In this document: piece by piece, positions 12,501 to 27,500 of the stretch | How the letters are laid out: every line of letters starts with the position of its first letter | Numbering within the stretch: the first letter of the stretch is position 1 | Source of the DNA: Enoplolaimus lenunculus | Taxonomy: Eukaryota; Nematoda; Enoplea; Enoplida; Thoracostomopsidae | Length of the DNA stretch: 64,000 nucleotides | NCBI GenBank assembly: GCA_030248215.1 | Contig: JASANG010001092.1 | Coordinates: 62,001-126,000 of the forward strand | Direction: 5' to 3' | Made by a program: the position numbers and the translations under genes | The notes under the pieces: generated by a model | What the model was told of the DNA's origin: nothing | Seen by the model: only the letters and a program-made list of their open reading frames with translations | Database searches by the model: none

Positions 12501-15500
12501 AATGTACCCGGCACGCGTTGTGCAATTGAACCACCCCCATTATTTAGAGTGGGGTGCAACCGGTGCGAACCGTGACACTTTATTTATGTGGCATCAAACA
12601 TGCTTCATATATTTAGTTTAATTTAGGGAATTCATGTGATAGCGACCACCCTCTGAACAAGAGAAGTCTGCAAAAACGCAATGCGCGGTGGAACATTTTG
12701 TACCATGCGGAGCCCCAAGAGTTGCACACCCTTGTATTACGCACTTTTAATTTGGACCATGAGGAATTGAATCAAAAATACAAAACAATTTTCGTATTTT
12801 AGAAAAGGTTTTTATGGATGCGATAAAATTGCGTTCAAGAAACGCTAAGCGTTTGTATAATAGCGTTTTGATACACTAGCAATTTATTTTATTGTTCATC
12901 CGCTAAACACAGATATCGTTTGCAAAATGCCTGTTTGAAACGCGAAAAGTGTTTAGAATAGCGTTTTTTGTTCAGGTTATTTTACCGATTTTGAATCTGT
13001 TTCTGAGCTGAGAATTGCATAATATCTGGCTTGCTCTACAAGCTGAATACCGCCATGTGCAGTGATTTGCTTTTCTGTTTACTTAGCTTGCGACACAGTC
13101 TTGTGATACTGCATTTAGTAAGTGTCTCTATATACATGTTTGCTCCGCGCACATACAAAGTACTCTATCGTTTCAAGTATACAGTATAAATTGGTAAATT
13201 TACATTAAAACTCGTTTTAGAATTTTAGGTACCGAACAAAACCCTATTAACTGCTTGAGGTAAGATTCGTTATTTTAGAATTTTAGGTAAAAAGCAAAAC
13301 TTGATAACTGTAAGATTCGATATTTGAATCCTCTATGGGCAATAATAAAAACAGCCTTAATATATTGAAAACAACATAAGATTTCATTCATTACAAAAAT
13401 ATTGATAGATATAAGTTTGGTTGCGGATACGAGCAGTTTCAGCATTCCCAGTCAAAAATGGTTAGTCAAATTGACTCACTCCGAAATAGACTTTACGGGA
13501 CTACACAGAATGGGTCAAGTTCGACTCCGCCAGACTCAAACCTGCTACTTCAGTGAGTCAAATTTGACTCTGGCGAAGTCGCATTTGACACAGGTTGTGT
13601 AGTCCCGTGGAGCCTATTTCGGAGAGAGTCAATTTGACTAATCATTTTTCGCTGTGTGATTTGATAAAAATGCACACGCAGGTTTGTGTTGTAAAACTAT
13701 AGACTGTGTTTTTCCGTAAACTGTTTTGAACCAAATAACGAGAAACAAATTCGAGCTCATTTCGGAAAACTATTTGTAATTATCGACCTAATCACATCGT
13801 GTCCTAAACTGAACGAATACTACTACACTGCAAAAATGGTGAGTCAAATTGACTCTCTCTGACAACACAAAGGGTCAAATTTTGACTCAGTTTGTGTAGT
13901 CAGGAAAAGCCTATTTCGGAGAGAGAGTCAATTTGAATTACCATTTTTTGCAGTGTAAATTTGACATCGAAAAATGCAAAGTTTAATTTATATCTGGCTG
14001 CATTTTGCTACTTTTAGTCATTAGTTTCATAAAAAGTATTTACGTATCGATCAAGAGACCAACGAAACCACCATTCAGCGATTTCACTCTGTGTCGGATA
14101 TGCGTACAAATATCGCAGTGGTCTGAGCATAAAAAATCGTTCGAATAAAATCTAAAATTTGACCAAAACAAGCATTAAATCGCAGTTAAAGTTTCGGGGC
14201 CATGTTACTATAAGGGGCATCCAGGTTTGTGATGGGTCCATAAAAGAGGAGGTTTTGACATTAGATTACATTTTTTGCTTAGGCGTGGGCTTAGGCTTAG
14301 GCTTAGGCTTTGGAACTCATTTTTGCAACGCTTAGGCTTCGGCTTAGGAGCACGATTAATCTACTGTTACGCCCCTTAAAGTAACATTGGCTAAGGTTCG
14401 GATGCAATACACTACAAATAGATCGAATTTCGGATATTGGTCGAGTTACGACGTAAGTTTTTTTGTTAATGCTTACCTAAAATTGGTGATAAGTGTTGTT
14501 TACTGTGATGCTTCAAACATGAAAAATTTAACGTCAACAATGAAAACGTTAAGCGTTAAATTTAAAAAAGCCTTTTTGATATGTTTTTACTAAAGACCAT
14601 TTCTTATTAATTGTCAATATTATATATGACATTTTTCAAAATCAAAATGGATAGCAGGTCAGCTAAGTGTTGTTCAAATTAAACCAGAAACAAAATAGTT
14701 TAATTGGCACCCTTTACTGTATATAGAAACGTTTTAAAACTGACGTATAATTACGCGGATTGACGTCATAGTTGGACATCCTGCGACACGTTTTGTCCAA
14801 TGTTGATTCAAGTCAACACAAAACTCTGTTATCCAAGTAAAGCGTACGCCGAGCTGACGTGTAAGCGGGTAAAGATTGTTTACCAGGGCCGCGCTTTACC
14901 CACGGTGGACGTTGATGTGTTCGTCAGGATAAACTTTATTTGTATGTAAGTGTCTAATGATTTTAAATCCGTGGTCAAAAACACTGTTACCGCTTGTCAA
15001 CAAGTTTTGTCGAAGCCAGAATCTGAGTTCGACGTGAGACAAATTTGTCCATTTTAAGATAATGTACAAAATTGTCGTGGATTTTAAGAAACTTTTCGCA
15101 GTGTTGTCAAAGGTTACTCTTTAAGCGTTTTTATAAGAAATGTCCACAATTCAAGCGGCCTATGTTACTTTAAGGGGCGTACAGGTTTCTGGTGGGTCCA
15201 TAAAATAGTAGGTTTAGATTCTAGCTCCCATTTTTTTGCTTAGGCTTACGCTTAGGAACACATTTTTGCAACGCTTAGACTTAGGTTGAGGCTTAGGAAT
15301 ACGCTTAATCTACTGTTACGCTTCTTGAAGTACCGTTGGCTATTTAAGCTTCAAAAATTGTTCCAAAGTGACGCACGAACATGCTGCACGCAACAAGTTT
15401 TATAAAATACAAAAAATGTCACAAGTAAGATTTCAAGAAGCTTCCAGCAAAAACTCGCCAGGGTTCAGAATGCAAAACACTGGCACTGAAACAATCATTG

Positions 15501-18500
15501 CGAGCTCAAACAGCCATATATTACACGGATACCATGGGACATTGATGGGAATATCATATGATAACCCGTAACATTTTATAAAACTTCACGTGATATTACG
15601 CGAAACACTGTAATTCGCATAGCTCAATAAAATAATTTTAAAAATGTCATGTAGTACTTAATTCGGTCCACTGGACTCGCTCCTAAAAAAGTTCGTGTTA
15701 AAATCAAATTTTAAATTTTAGTATCATGTGATATTCTACCATGACTTTAATGCTTACCATACTATTGCAGGCAACCTTATCGAAAGTGTGCAATACTAAA
15801 GGCGTTTGTGTATAAACGTTATGATGAAACTCTTCAGATACATTTTCCAAGTGTGTCAATGACAATTTTTATTACTTCCGGCACAACTTTCTCGAGGAAC
15901 TCTATAGGCGGCGTTATACTTTTGATGACGTCCGACGCCGTCCGCCACCCGCGCCGTCAGTCACCCATACGGCACCGTTCGACGCCGTCTGTCGTGGTGC
16001 GGGCGGTGTCGTACTTAATTTACTTATGTACTATACCGTACGGTGAATGCCGGCGACAAACGGTGACGGACAGCGTCGTGCAACAAGGATAGCGTAATCC
16101 TATATGTGTCGGTATTAACTTAATATAAAGTTTCTTGCGTCCTGATCCTGAACAATTTTAAATTTAAATAAAATTACATAGCTGGACGATAGTAGAACGA
16201 TTGCAACCAGTAACACAGCCAGTTTGATCGCCATGAGCACATAATGCTGTGGATTATCTAAAAATGAAGCCATAATTAAACCTACTGACACGCTGGTAAT
16301 TTTGTAAAAGTTAGAAATTTAACTCAGAAAAGCGATTGCTTGCAACTATTCACAAAGTCACACACACACACTGCCCACTCCGTTAAAAGCAGAAGTTATT
16401 AAATTCAAATTCTGATATAATTTTCGTTGCGATATCAAGTTTGAGTTCATCAATTATCTCAATCATATCAACTAAGTCAGAAATTCAACTCATGGGAGAG
16501 GAATTATAGATTAATGAATTTTAAAATCAAAGGCAATCATCTGCATTAATACTTTTTTGGAGTAAGATGGCTCAGAAAAAAACTGACCATGGCAATGATG
16601 TAAACCTAAACCCGATGCTGTCAATGATCACTTGCGCAATAACGCTTTACACATATGAAACAAAAAAACTACTGATTTTTGACGTCAGCCCGTATTCCCC
16701 GAATTTAACCCCTTCTCACATTGAGTTGCCTATAGGCAACTCAGCTCAGTGTATATACGTTAAATAGTATATATCGCACCGTGTTTAACAATTGCAACAC
16801 GTATACATAGTACTAAATCACCACAAGACGTGAGCGCCCCCTCGGGCTCGAACGTCAATATCCTATAGCTGAGTGGTGATGGTAAACGCCTCCCACTCCA
16901 GTCACTGTAGTTCGAATCCCAGCATAAAAGTAGGTCTCAGTGGAAATAGAAAATATTCATGTGACAAAGGGTTAATTATTATTTAAAGATTTGTAAACAC
17001 ATAATGAACATTGTTTCAAAATTGTAATGCTTACTTTCAGCTGATTCTGCAGTAACTCGTGGATATATTGCCATAATTATATAACAAATAATGAACCAAA
17101 ACGTAATAACGGGCACAAAATAATAAAGCATATATGATCGATTCATTGTTAGACACAGCATAACAACAAGAAAGTTGTAACGAAATATAATCTGAAAAAC
17201 AACACTGATATTTATTAACAGGGTTGTGGTTGTGAATTTTACAATAATGTTTGCGATCGCTAATTTGAATCGGTCAAGTTCAACTGCTTTATCAGTTGTT
17301 GAACGATGGTAGTCATTGAAAGCAAAAATGCAATATAGTCAAAATTTCAATCTTGACCTTGTACTTGAATGTACACTGCAAAAAATGGTAAGTCAAATTG
17401 ACTGTCTCCGAAATAGGTTTTTCCTGACGACGCAAACTGAGTCAAAATTCAACATCACCTGCCAATATTGTTTAACAATGTATGTAGTAAAACTTACTGT
17501 AACAAACCGTTTCACTGAAAAGTCACCCTTTGTCCAAAAGAAATAGAATTGTGAATATCCGGACATAAAAAAATAAGCAGACACCAAACAACGAATAATC
17601 ATATAAATCCACAAAACCTTAAACAAATTACAATAAGTGAAATTTTTTGCAAGTCGTATTTAGTACTGAAACTTTGCACTGTAAGCTATGTAGTACCAGG
17701 GTGTAAACGGATAGCAAAAATAACGGAAACGGAAACGGATACGGATAGTGATCAAGATAACGGAAACGGAAAACATATATCGAAGTATAAAACGTTCAAA
17801 AATGTTTTATTTTTTGTCAACACCATTTGAAGCCTGAATATATTAACCGGTTTTCTCAAAATCCGACGGAAAAAATACCCGATGCATCGAAATTTTCACG
17901 ATTGTGGAGAAATTTTATAATTTTTATTTCGTTTTAAACAATTGCAGCATATCTGCAACGAATAATTGCGAGATATATGTGATTTTTAACTACTAATATT
18001 GAACACAAAAATAACAGAATTTCCGTTGTTTCTATGACGGAAACGGAACCCGATTTTTACAGGAAACGGAAACGGAAACGTATATCCGATTACACTCTGC
18101 TAAGTACTATTTGTTCAGATTCTAAATTATGTCGCTAAGACAAATTTTTGTGATACTGTTTAAAAATGACAAACAGACCCTAAAATGGTCAGAGAGAAGA
18201 GGTATGTATATTCATATGTACCCGCGGGTATTACGATTGCGCTCTGGTCAATATTTTGTTGAGTATTAAAAGAATTGCGTGTTCAGAATATTTTAGTTTT
18301 TTCACTAGAATGTTCTTGATCCTCCATCCTACAACAATTTCTTTCTGCGAGCCTGACCGTTGAGTACTCTTTATCAGTAATATTTGCATTGCTATTCCAT
18401 ATCACCGAAGCCGGCGCGGGTTGAAAGAAATTCTCACTGTGATAAAATAATGTCGGAAATGAGAATAAAAACCAAATATCACTTTTAAATTAAAATATGC

Positions 18501-21500
18501 TTCATGTTTGTAAATGTCTGGATAACCAACTGCTGATAATCACTACACCTTTTAAGCATTAGATCTACGATAAACTAATCAATTTTTAAAAACTTCTGTA
18601 ATAAAGTCCCTAAATTGATCGTGCCCGAGAGGCCAGGCGACTTTTTGTAGTGGATTTCATAGAAAAATATTCAATTTTGGGGGCTCTTTCACATCGAAAG
18701 TCGTGGGGCAGGGGAGGTACGCCTTGTTGCTGGGAACACATGGTCAGCAAGACAAAAAACCGCTCGTGGGGTGGAGTGGTCGAGTACTGTAATGACCCAA
18801 ATAAGATGAGGGGACTGATATTTATTTGGCCTCTTCAGAAGGTACCCCCGTTATTTGGTTACGGACTGTTATTTATTTTTAACCCACGCTCCGCCACCAT
18901 CGTTATTGATACATATCCGGTACTGCAACTATCCGTTGAATTAAACGTTTATTTGTCTTGTGTCAATAGTTTGAGCTATAACGTAAAGTTATACTTAGGA
19001 ATGTAGTTTCAAAATTTAAGTACGCTTTAAAGTTTCGAACTCAAATTATTTGGGCCAGAAGTCATTTATGCGCTACAATTAGGAATAATTGACATTTATG
19101 GACTTTAATTAGGGTTTAAATACTCTATCCGCCTGTCAGTCAAGGTAGGAACCGGGACATCAGACCTTTTAACTAAGCAGCTGGAAAAGCGGGCGAGAAC
19201 AGAGATCGAACTCTCAGCCTACGGACCCTTAAACGAACACTCTACCACTGCGCTACGTAGCCCGCCTCTCCAACTGCATGTTTCGTCGACTATATGTGTC
19301 GACCGTACAACACAATGTGCATTGCATTTATTGCATATGCACAAGGACAAGTATGTCTCACATACTTACATGCCCTTATTTTCAACAAGGTCGTCCCTTG
19401 ACCGTCCATCCTATTTTCGACTGGATACCGTGTTCATAGCGCGGCAGTTTGCCATTGCGCTGACGGCGTGGCCCCCATGTCAGTCTAGGTAGGAACCGGG
19501 ATATCGGACCTTTTTACTAACAGCTGGAAAAGCGGGCTCGAGCGGGGATCGAACTCTCAGCCTATGGATCCTTAAGCGAACACTCTACCACTGCGCCATA
19601 CAGCCCGCCTCTCTAACTGCATGTTTCGTCGACTATATGTGTCCACTGTACAACACAATGTGCATTGCATTTACTGCATATGCACTAGGACAAGCATGTC
19701 TCACATGCTTACACCGCTTACTGACTCTTATTAGGAATACGGACTCCTATTGATTGGTACTCAAAATGGGGACCCCCTGTTATTACCCTCCACCTCTTAT
19801 TCGGGTCACTACAGTAAGTCACTCTATTCTTTGCCTATTGATTACTAAATTATCACTGTACTTTACCCAAAATGAGCTCTGATATATAAACTCATACGAT
19901 ATTTATTCTGCATTCACAAATTAAGTCATTTATTGTTGCACATGTTTCATATAAACGGCAAGCTTAAAGCGTAAGTATTAAAATTAGAAAAAATATGTAG
20001 TAAATACACTTAATACCTTACTGCCTCCAGTATAGTGGTAAAGTAAAATTAATATCTGCATCCAACCTTTCCATTCGTCGGTTTGACTTCTGTTCAAAAA
20101 TGATGCCTAAATAACTGAATTTTTGTGTATGGTTAATGATTCGGAATGTTTTACTTGTGCTACAGGGTTTGTTTTCTGTAGCAAAGAAAATGACAAAGTG
20201 CATGTCATTAAGTGAACTTTTTTCCATTGGAAAAAAATACACGAATCGTTGTTTTTAGTTGAAGTCGTACAATTGAAACGTTTTCAAGCTGTAATTGGAA
20301 GATAGCTAAATTTGTGCCGTTGTATCAAAGACTTCAAAAACAAAATGTATTTCTCGAAACGTTTTTGGCAAACAATCGCTGAAAGATAATGGCTGGTTTC
20401 TTAAATGGTAGTTAAGTATTTGCTTAAAAGTCATACTTAAGTAATTACTTAAGTCGTCGAGTTAAGTTAAGTACTTAAATTTTCGAGCAAAAACAAACGT
20501 CAAATATGAGCTATTGTCAAAACAAGAAAGAAAGTCATAGTTTTTGTTTACATAAAGGAGGTTCCATCAGTCTACAATTTAAATTAAACCTAGGTTAGTA
20601 TGCCTGAATGGTTAATTTGTAATATATCAAATTTACTCAACGATTTAAGTATTTACTTAACTTAAGTAGTACGCTTTTAAAAACGACAAAATGGTAAAGT
20701 AATTACTTAGCAGGTGCTTAAAGTACTAAGTTGTACTAAAGTATGGTTTCAGATACCCAGCCAATGAAAAATAACTCAATAACTACATATACCTGTAATA
20801 GTTTTTGTCGGTATGTTCAAAGGACCACACAATGGCATCTTAATTTATACAGTGAACTAATTTTGTCCTGAAAATTATCTGAAACTGCCATCACAGGCCT
20901 TTCAAATATTGAAACCAATTTTAAGTGCAAGCATGGCTAAAATGTTTCTGGGTAGATTTTTAAGTTGTTTTCAGTATTTAGGGTACATTTTGATGTTTGG
21001 TGCGCACCTTTCGGATTTCTTAGTATTAATCGCACCTTCTTAGTTACCATGAAATTTGAAATTGATAAATAAAGTCTTACCTGCGTCGCTCGTTTCGAAG
21101 TTGCACCGCCCAATACCAAAAACGATCCGAACAATCCGAAAAACGTTATATACGAAAATGATTTGCCTTCCTTACTGAATAATGTGGTTCTGAAACAAAT
21201 ATGAAACAAATATTTGTAAATTTCTCATGTATGGGTTGTCCACGTTACACTGTCTGCGCTACTGTAAAAAAGTCCACACACTTAGCTGCAATGGCGGTAA
21301 AAAACAATATTGTTCTTGTGATATTAGGACTTCACAGCGAGTGTGTCTAGACAATAAGAGTTCATTTGGAAAGACTGTATAATCGCTGAACGAATATACG
21401 ACAATTCATCGCCAGACATCTTGTCGACCGACATTTCGTCATCCGACATCTCGCTGATTCCGACAGTTTGTCACTCCGACAACTCTTCGACCCTGTCGAG

Positions 21501-24500
21501 GCAACAAATTGTCGGGTCGACAAGTGGTGGTCGACGAGTTGTCGGTATCGGCGGGTTGTTGGGGTCTACGAGTTGTCGGGGTTGACGAGTTATCGGGGTC
21601 GACGAGTTATCGGGGTCGACGAGTTGTCGGGGTCGACGAGTTGTCGGGGTCGACGAGTTGTCGGGGTCAGCGAGTTGTCAGGGAGACAAGCTGTCGGGCT
21701 CGACGAGTTGTCGTACCTACTAGCAGGCGACAAGTTACGGGTTGACGAGCAGTCGGGAACGACAAAATGTCAGACTACAAAATATCCCGTCGACGACTTG
21801 CTGCCCGAGTAATTGTCGCGATACCTCGCTAAAGAGAGTCTTTCATACAGACTTTGTATAGTGCAAAAAAGCGGAATCCCTTCTGATAGACTCAGGACAA
21901 AACAAAGTTTCATTTCTATGACGTATTGGCAAAGTAGCATGTATATGTGTGAAACTATACGCCGTTCAGAGGGTCTACCAGTTGTACGATGAGTGTTCAC
22001 TGGATGTGGGTGACTTTTGGATATCCAATTTGCACGGTTAAACCGGAATTCCTGCGAAAATTCAATTCATGTTCCTGTTCCTGTTCCTGCATTCAAAGAT
22101 GCAGGAACCGGAATTTTTCTCGTTTTGCGGCAAATTATTCATGATCATTTATACATTGGAACTTTGCATTTAGAAAATTGTTATGTCAACATTAGTGTTT
22201 TTTCAATTACTTCAATTGTGTTAATAAACTGTTTCTGTTGTTTTTTTGCAAAACTTCATGATAAAATGGTGAAAATTTGTTTACGCAACTTTTTTGGTTT
22301 TTTTTCTAAAATATCTGACAAAAATTCAGTAATGAAAGTTATTTCAAATTCCGGTTCCTGTTCCTTTTCCAGTTCGTGCAAAAAATTCCACTCCTGTGCC
22401 TGTTACTGTTACTGTGAAATTAAGTTCCTGTTCGAAGCTTGCTAATTTGGAAACACTGCAATTACAAACTTAGGGGCACGCATTGGGGTACAATTTTTTA
22501 CAGTAGCGTAGAGAGTATAACGTGGATGACCCATTAATAATACGTAATATCAAGCACCTCAATACCAGGGTACAGCCAAACGTCTGCCCTGCCTCCGGCA
22601 TCGGCAGAAAGTCGACTTGCGATTCCTGTTTGGTAAAAGTTTCGCGGGAGGTTCGTTAAGCATAAAACTTAAAGATTCAACAATGCACGACAGACATTAG
22701 CTAAATTTAGCATTTTGCAAAAATTAACAAATTAAACTGCCTATAATTTCGCTTGCAACTGCAGCTTTAACTCGTCGCTCTGGCTCGTGTACAATTTTTT
22801 ACCGCATCGGCTGCGGTGTTTATCACATTCGGTTGTATCTTGTTCAATATACCTGTCACAAATAAAAGCATATAGCATTATTAAACACATTGTAGGCCAT
22901 GCGGAAAAATCACAATCAGTCGACGATTCAAGATCTCGATTTGTATTTGTTGCTATTTCGTTGTGAGCAGAATTACTTATATTGATTTCTGAAATGAAAA
23001 AATTATCGAACAACATATTTTTCGTTATGCGTACACAAATGTTTTGCTATCGTTTTTAAATATGTTTTAACAAGAGTGCCATGATACAAGAGCGTGCAAC
23101 TCTTTGAATTCCGCATGTTACAAAATGTACCACCACCGAGTGTTGCGTTTTTGGCCGACCCACCCTCAGTTAGCGAATGAGTAGTTACCGCTTGAAACAC
23201 AACATACGCATGGGAGCCCATGTTGCGTTTTGATTTTAGATTACAATAGGCTAATTTGAATAATTAGTTAAGCCTAAATTAGGACTTTCTACATTATATC
23301 ACTAATTATTACAGTTGCAAAAAATCTAAATTCAGCATTAAAGAGTTTTTGTGTGCGAGGAATCTGACTATATCCTTTGCAAACATCCAAAATCGATAAC
23401 TGAGCAGTTAGCAATAGATAATTTGCATATAAGCATAATTCATAAGCCTAAATTATGCATTTTTACAGTATTTCACTAATTATTACGGTTACAATTAATC
23501 AAATTTCAGCAATAATGGGTTTTTTGGTGCGAGGAATCTGGACAAATTGTCTACAAACCCTCATAACCTATAATTGCAGGGCAATTTTTGTTGCCAGATA
23601 CATAAAGTGTCATGGTTCGCACAGGTTGTACTCCCTCTAAATAAAGGGGGCTACGCCAAACACGCACTGTGTGCCAGATACATTGTTTTCTGCACAGAAT
23701 GTACCCAGCAGCATACTCTTGTTGAAGTATGCATTATCCACTCTTGGTTTCACCAATAGTCTATAATGACTCTTATCACATGAGAGTGTGCAACTGTGTG
23801 CATGCTGTGTACAACACAATATACCCGGCACACGTTGCGTTTTTTAGCCTACAGCACCAAAGGTTAAATGATTTAATAACTGAATTTTGAACGTTTTCGG
23901 TTTCGTCAAATTTTTCAGATAAACTTCATTCGCGTGTCCTATCAAAGTGTTCATTGAACCGGAATGCACAAAAATTTTAGTTTCAAGCAAAGTGTCCAGA
24001 AATCAACCAAGAAATTGACTGTGTCCTTTCTGTGCAAAACCTATAAACGCGAAATACAGGACGGGACGTTGTTTTAGTTACCTGTTTTTATTGATTCAAT
24101 ATTTTTTCGCTCTTTTCTGAATTGCCATAAGCATTGTTCAATTGCATATAACAGCACGCTTAAATACACATAGAAATAAATATTTTACCGGTACTAAACG
24201 GTAATTTCCATGCAACGTAGTATATATGAATAATCTTGTTTTAAAAAACAATGATTCACAACGAATATTTAATTTCGTGCTTATTTGACAGCCATGTACT
24301 GTAGTAACCCGAATAAGTGGTGGAGACTGATATTCGTTTGGCCGCTTCAGAGGGAACTCCCCTGTTATTCGGTTACGGACTGTTATTTGTTTTCAACCCG
24401 CCCTCCGCCACCCTTCGTTACTGATATATCCAGTATTGCAACTTTTCGTTGAATTGATCGTTTATTTGTCCTGGAGTCATTCATGCGCTACAGTTACGGA

Positions 24501-27500
24501 TAATTGATATTTATTGACTCTAATTAGGGTTTAGGGACTCTGTCCGTTTACGAACTCTTATTTGAGATACGACTTTTAATGACTGGGACTCCAAATGTGG
24601 AGCCCTCTACCCCACCTTTATTCCGGTCACTACAGTATTGTACTTGTTCAAGTACGAGTACACGTTTTTCATTATTTTTTTCATTTTTCCGTTATTTCCA
24701 AAAAAAACGAAAACATCTGTTGTTTCGGATCAATTCACAGTTTTTGATCCCAAACCAAACTTTGACTGCAATGCAGTGTGCGTGGTTTACAAAACCTATT
24801 TGCAGTTTTTTGTCGTTTCAGACATCGCTGAAACACTGTAATGCGAACGTTAAAAATGGATTTTCGCATAGACCCAGTGTATTCATCTTGAGTATGCGAT
24901 ACGCAGTTCACATTAGGCAAACGGGCATTGAAGATATTGTTTTTATTTTGCGTTGATCAGCTTTGGATAACGTCAGTGACCTTTTGCAACTAAAGTATCC
25001 AAAATAACTGTTACGCTTCCTCAGTTTGGAAAATAATAATTTTGCCACAAATAGTGCAAAACAATATAACACCAATGCGAGAAATGGATCACAATATGTA
25101 ACCCCAATACCCAGCATAAATTGCCCATGTGACGAACGACCAGACCCAACGAACACATGAAGTCATCAGCTGAATTTGTCACCTCTTTGGTATTAAATAA
25201 CAAACGAAACATCACGAAAGCGACATAAAACAATTAAAATTGTATTAAAAAGTAAAAAATGTTTCATGACTATAATTTTCATGAGATGTCAAAGAATGAC
25301 GGTCAAGAGCTTTGTCTTGAGTATCGATAGTTCCTTACTAAAGTACTAGAAATAATACGAATATGCGTTGTAACACGGGTGTTTGCTCACGTCGACCACA
25401 ACAGGTGCCGTCTATATATAAACCGTTTGGATTGCACAAGTAGTTGAGCAGAATTTGGACCACCTGCAAGCAATAAATAAAAATCAAGTATTTTACAGCC
25501 AGGATAAAATACAACCTTTACTTTTTCACTGTGAAATTTAGAAGCGAGTTTGGTGATATCGATATAATTAAAGCATGGAATGCCTCACATACGTAATTTC
25601 AGCAACATTCCAGTATATTACTTAACCCCTTCTCAAATTGAGTTGCCTGTAGGCAACTCAGCACAGTGTATATACGTTAAACAGTATATATCGCATCGTG
25701 TTTAACAATTGCCACACGTATACATAGTACTAAATCACCACAAGACGTGAGAGCCCCCTCGCGCTCGAGCGTCAAGTTCCTACAGCTCAGTGGTGATGGT
25801 ATACGCCTCCAACTCCGGTCAGTGGAGTTCGAATCATAGCATAAAGTAGGTTTCAGGGGAAATAGAAAGTATTCATGTGAGAAAGGGTTCATTTACAATA
25901 TGTATTTTCGTACAGCAAAACGTGATTGTTCTGTGGAAAGAAACTTTGCATGCATGCTGGTTGTGCATTCGCTAACATTTGCGCATTACGCAAAGGTGAC
26001 CGGCTAGTATTTGTAATTTTTTAGCGTTTTATCTGTTTATAAAACAAGTTTACGTAAGCAACTTTTTCAGGTTTTATAACATTGCTTAAGCGATGATGTT
26101 TAACAAGCTTGAAGTTTGCACTATTTATAAACACGTCACATAACATATCGAAGACATATGATTTTAACCAATATTTTCAGCATTGTCTAAATTCAGTAAC
26201 CACCGCTCAGCTTTTTAAAACAAATCACACAGCACAAAATATTGATTAACTCCCACTTATATTCACATCACAGAATATCACATGCGACAATGCCTAAAAT
26301 GCCAACTGCGACCGTATCTCAAATTTCCAATTTATGCTTAATTTAGTTGATTTTGTAATATCTGTTTGATTGAATATAACAGACGTTTTTGCTGCATTTG
26401 TTCACTGTAGCCGTGATTTATCTAAATTGGAAGCAGACGTAATTTGTGCTGTCTTAACAAAGATACAAGTTTAATAGCAAATGTTGTTAATGATAAATAC
26501 TACTTTTTTATCTTTAAATGATTGCTATATATTTCAATTACTTTATAAGCTGCACTGTAAATTTCAGTGAGTTGATTTAAACTCAGAATGAGATGAATCA
26601 CTGAGTCGGAGCTAGGTCTATCAGAACTCAGACTTTTGAGTTGATTCAATTACATTCTGACTTAATTAACTCACCCAGAGTCAGCTGAACTCAGAATGAG
26701 AATTAACTCAACTGAGAATGAGTTAATGTTTACTGATATTGATTCAGAAATAACCAATTCGCTAGCTGAATTGATTAAATCAACTCATTGGAATTTACAA
26801 CGTGTGTGTAACGTTATTTAGAACTAAAATTCTCATATTAAATTCATGTAAACAATAAAACGGCAAATCCTGTTAACAATTGCTATAACGTCTGTGCATT
26901 TGGTGAAAAGCACGAATGCATGTTTTTAAATATTCTCTAATTTTCCGTATTTTCCTGAAAAAAACGCAAAACCGCGTATTCGTGTCGGATTCAATCGTTC
27001 ATTTAAAAATCAGCCCTGGTTCAATCACATCGTAAACGAAATATCTACGACAACATGTCACAATATAACAAAAAAACCAACCTGCACCCTCACTAACACT
27101 ACCCAAAGTCTCGCATTTTTAATCAAGTTTTAATATTTTGATTCGCGATCTCGTACTAAACAGGGCCAGTGTTACTCTTTAAGGGGCGCAACAGTAGATC
27201 AAGCGTATTCTTAAAGCCTAAGCATAAGGCTAAGTGTTGCAAAATGTGTTCCTAAGCCTAAGCCTTAGCCTAAGCAAAAAAATGCAATCCAGAGTGTAAA
27301 CCTACTCTTTTATGGACCCACTAGAAACCTGGACGCCCCTTAAAGTAACATGGGCCCTAGAAAGCATAAAATCATACATTTGAAAACATCTCCGAATTGT
27401 ACTTGCGAAATTATGCTAAAATCTGCATAACTCAATCTGTTACCGCATACTAAAATACTTCATGCGTCTAAAACTTTAAATTCTACCTTTAACCTTTAAT

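Larger units (their letters stand above)
18787..19814 (+). mobile_element. Mariner-like MITE, family A, copy 2, interrupted by SINE-like pair
   Basis: TA-flanked, with both TIRs (CTGTAATGACCCAAATAAG and the complement of CTGTAGTGACCCGAATAAGA). Its interior is split by about 580 bp containing two tRNA-derived units, so the MITE is older than that insertion. Confidence 0.85.

Noticed and set aside
19189-19608. Two tRNA genes on the minus strand
   Set aside because: A and B boxes and acceptor-like ends are present, but the anticodon and D stems do not pair and both blocks are embedded in a larger shared repeat. They are better called SINE-like.
20018-20242. Minus-strand ORF resembling a LINE reverse transcriptase segment ([11 protein letters not shown])
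   Set aside because: The neighbouring frame of the same DNA encodes the conserved CASD1 DEWKGWMQ exon with splice sites. The resemblance is a frame shadow.
21468-21812. Overlapping 114- and 78-codon ORFs
   Set aside because: They are products of the 17-bp GTCG minisatellite.
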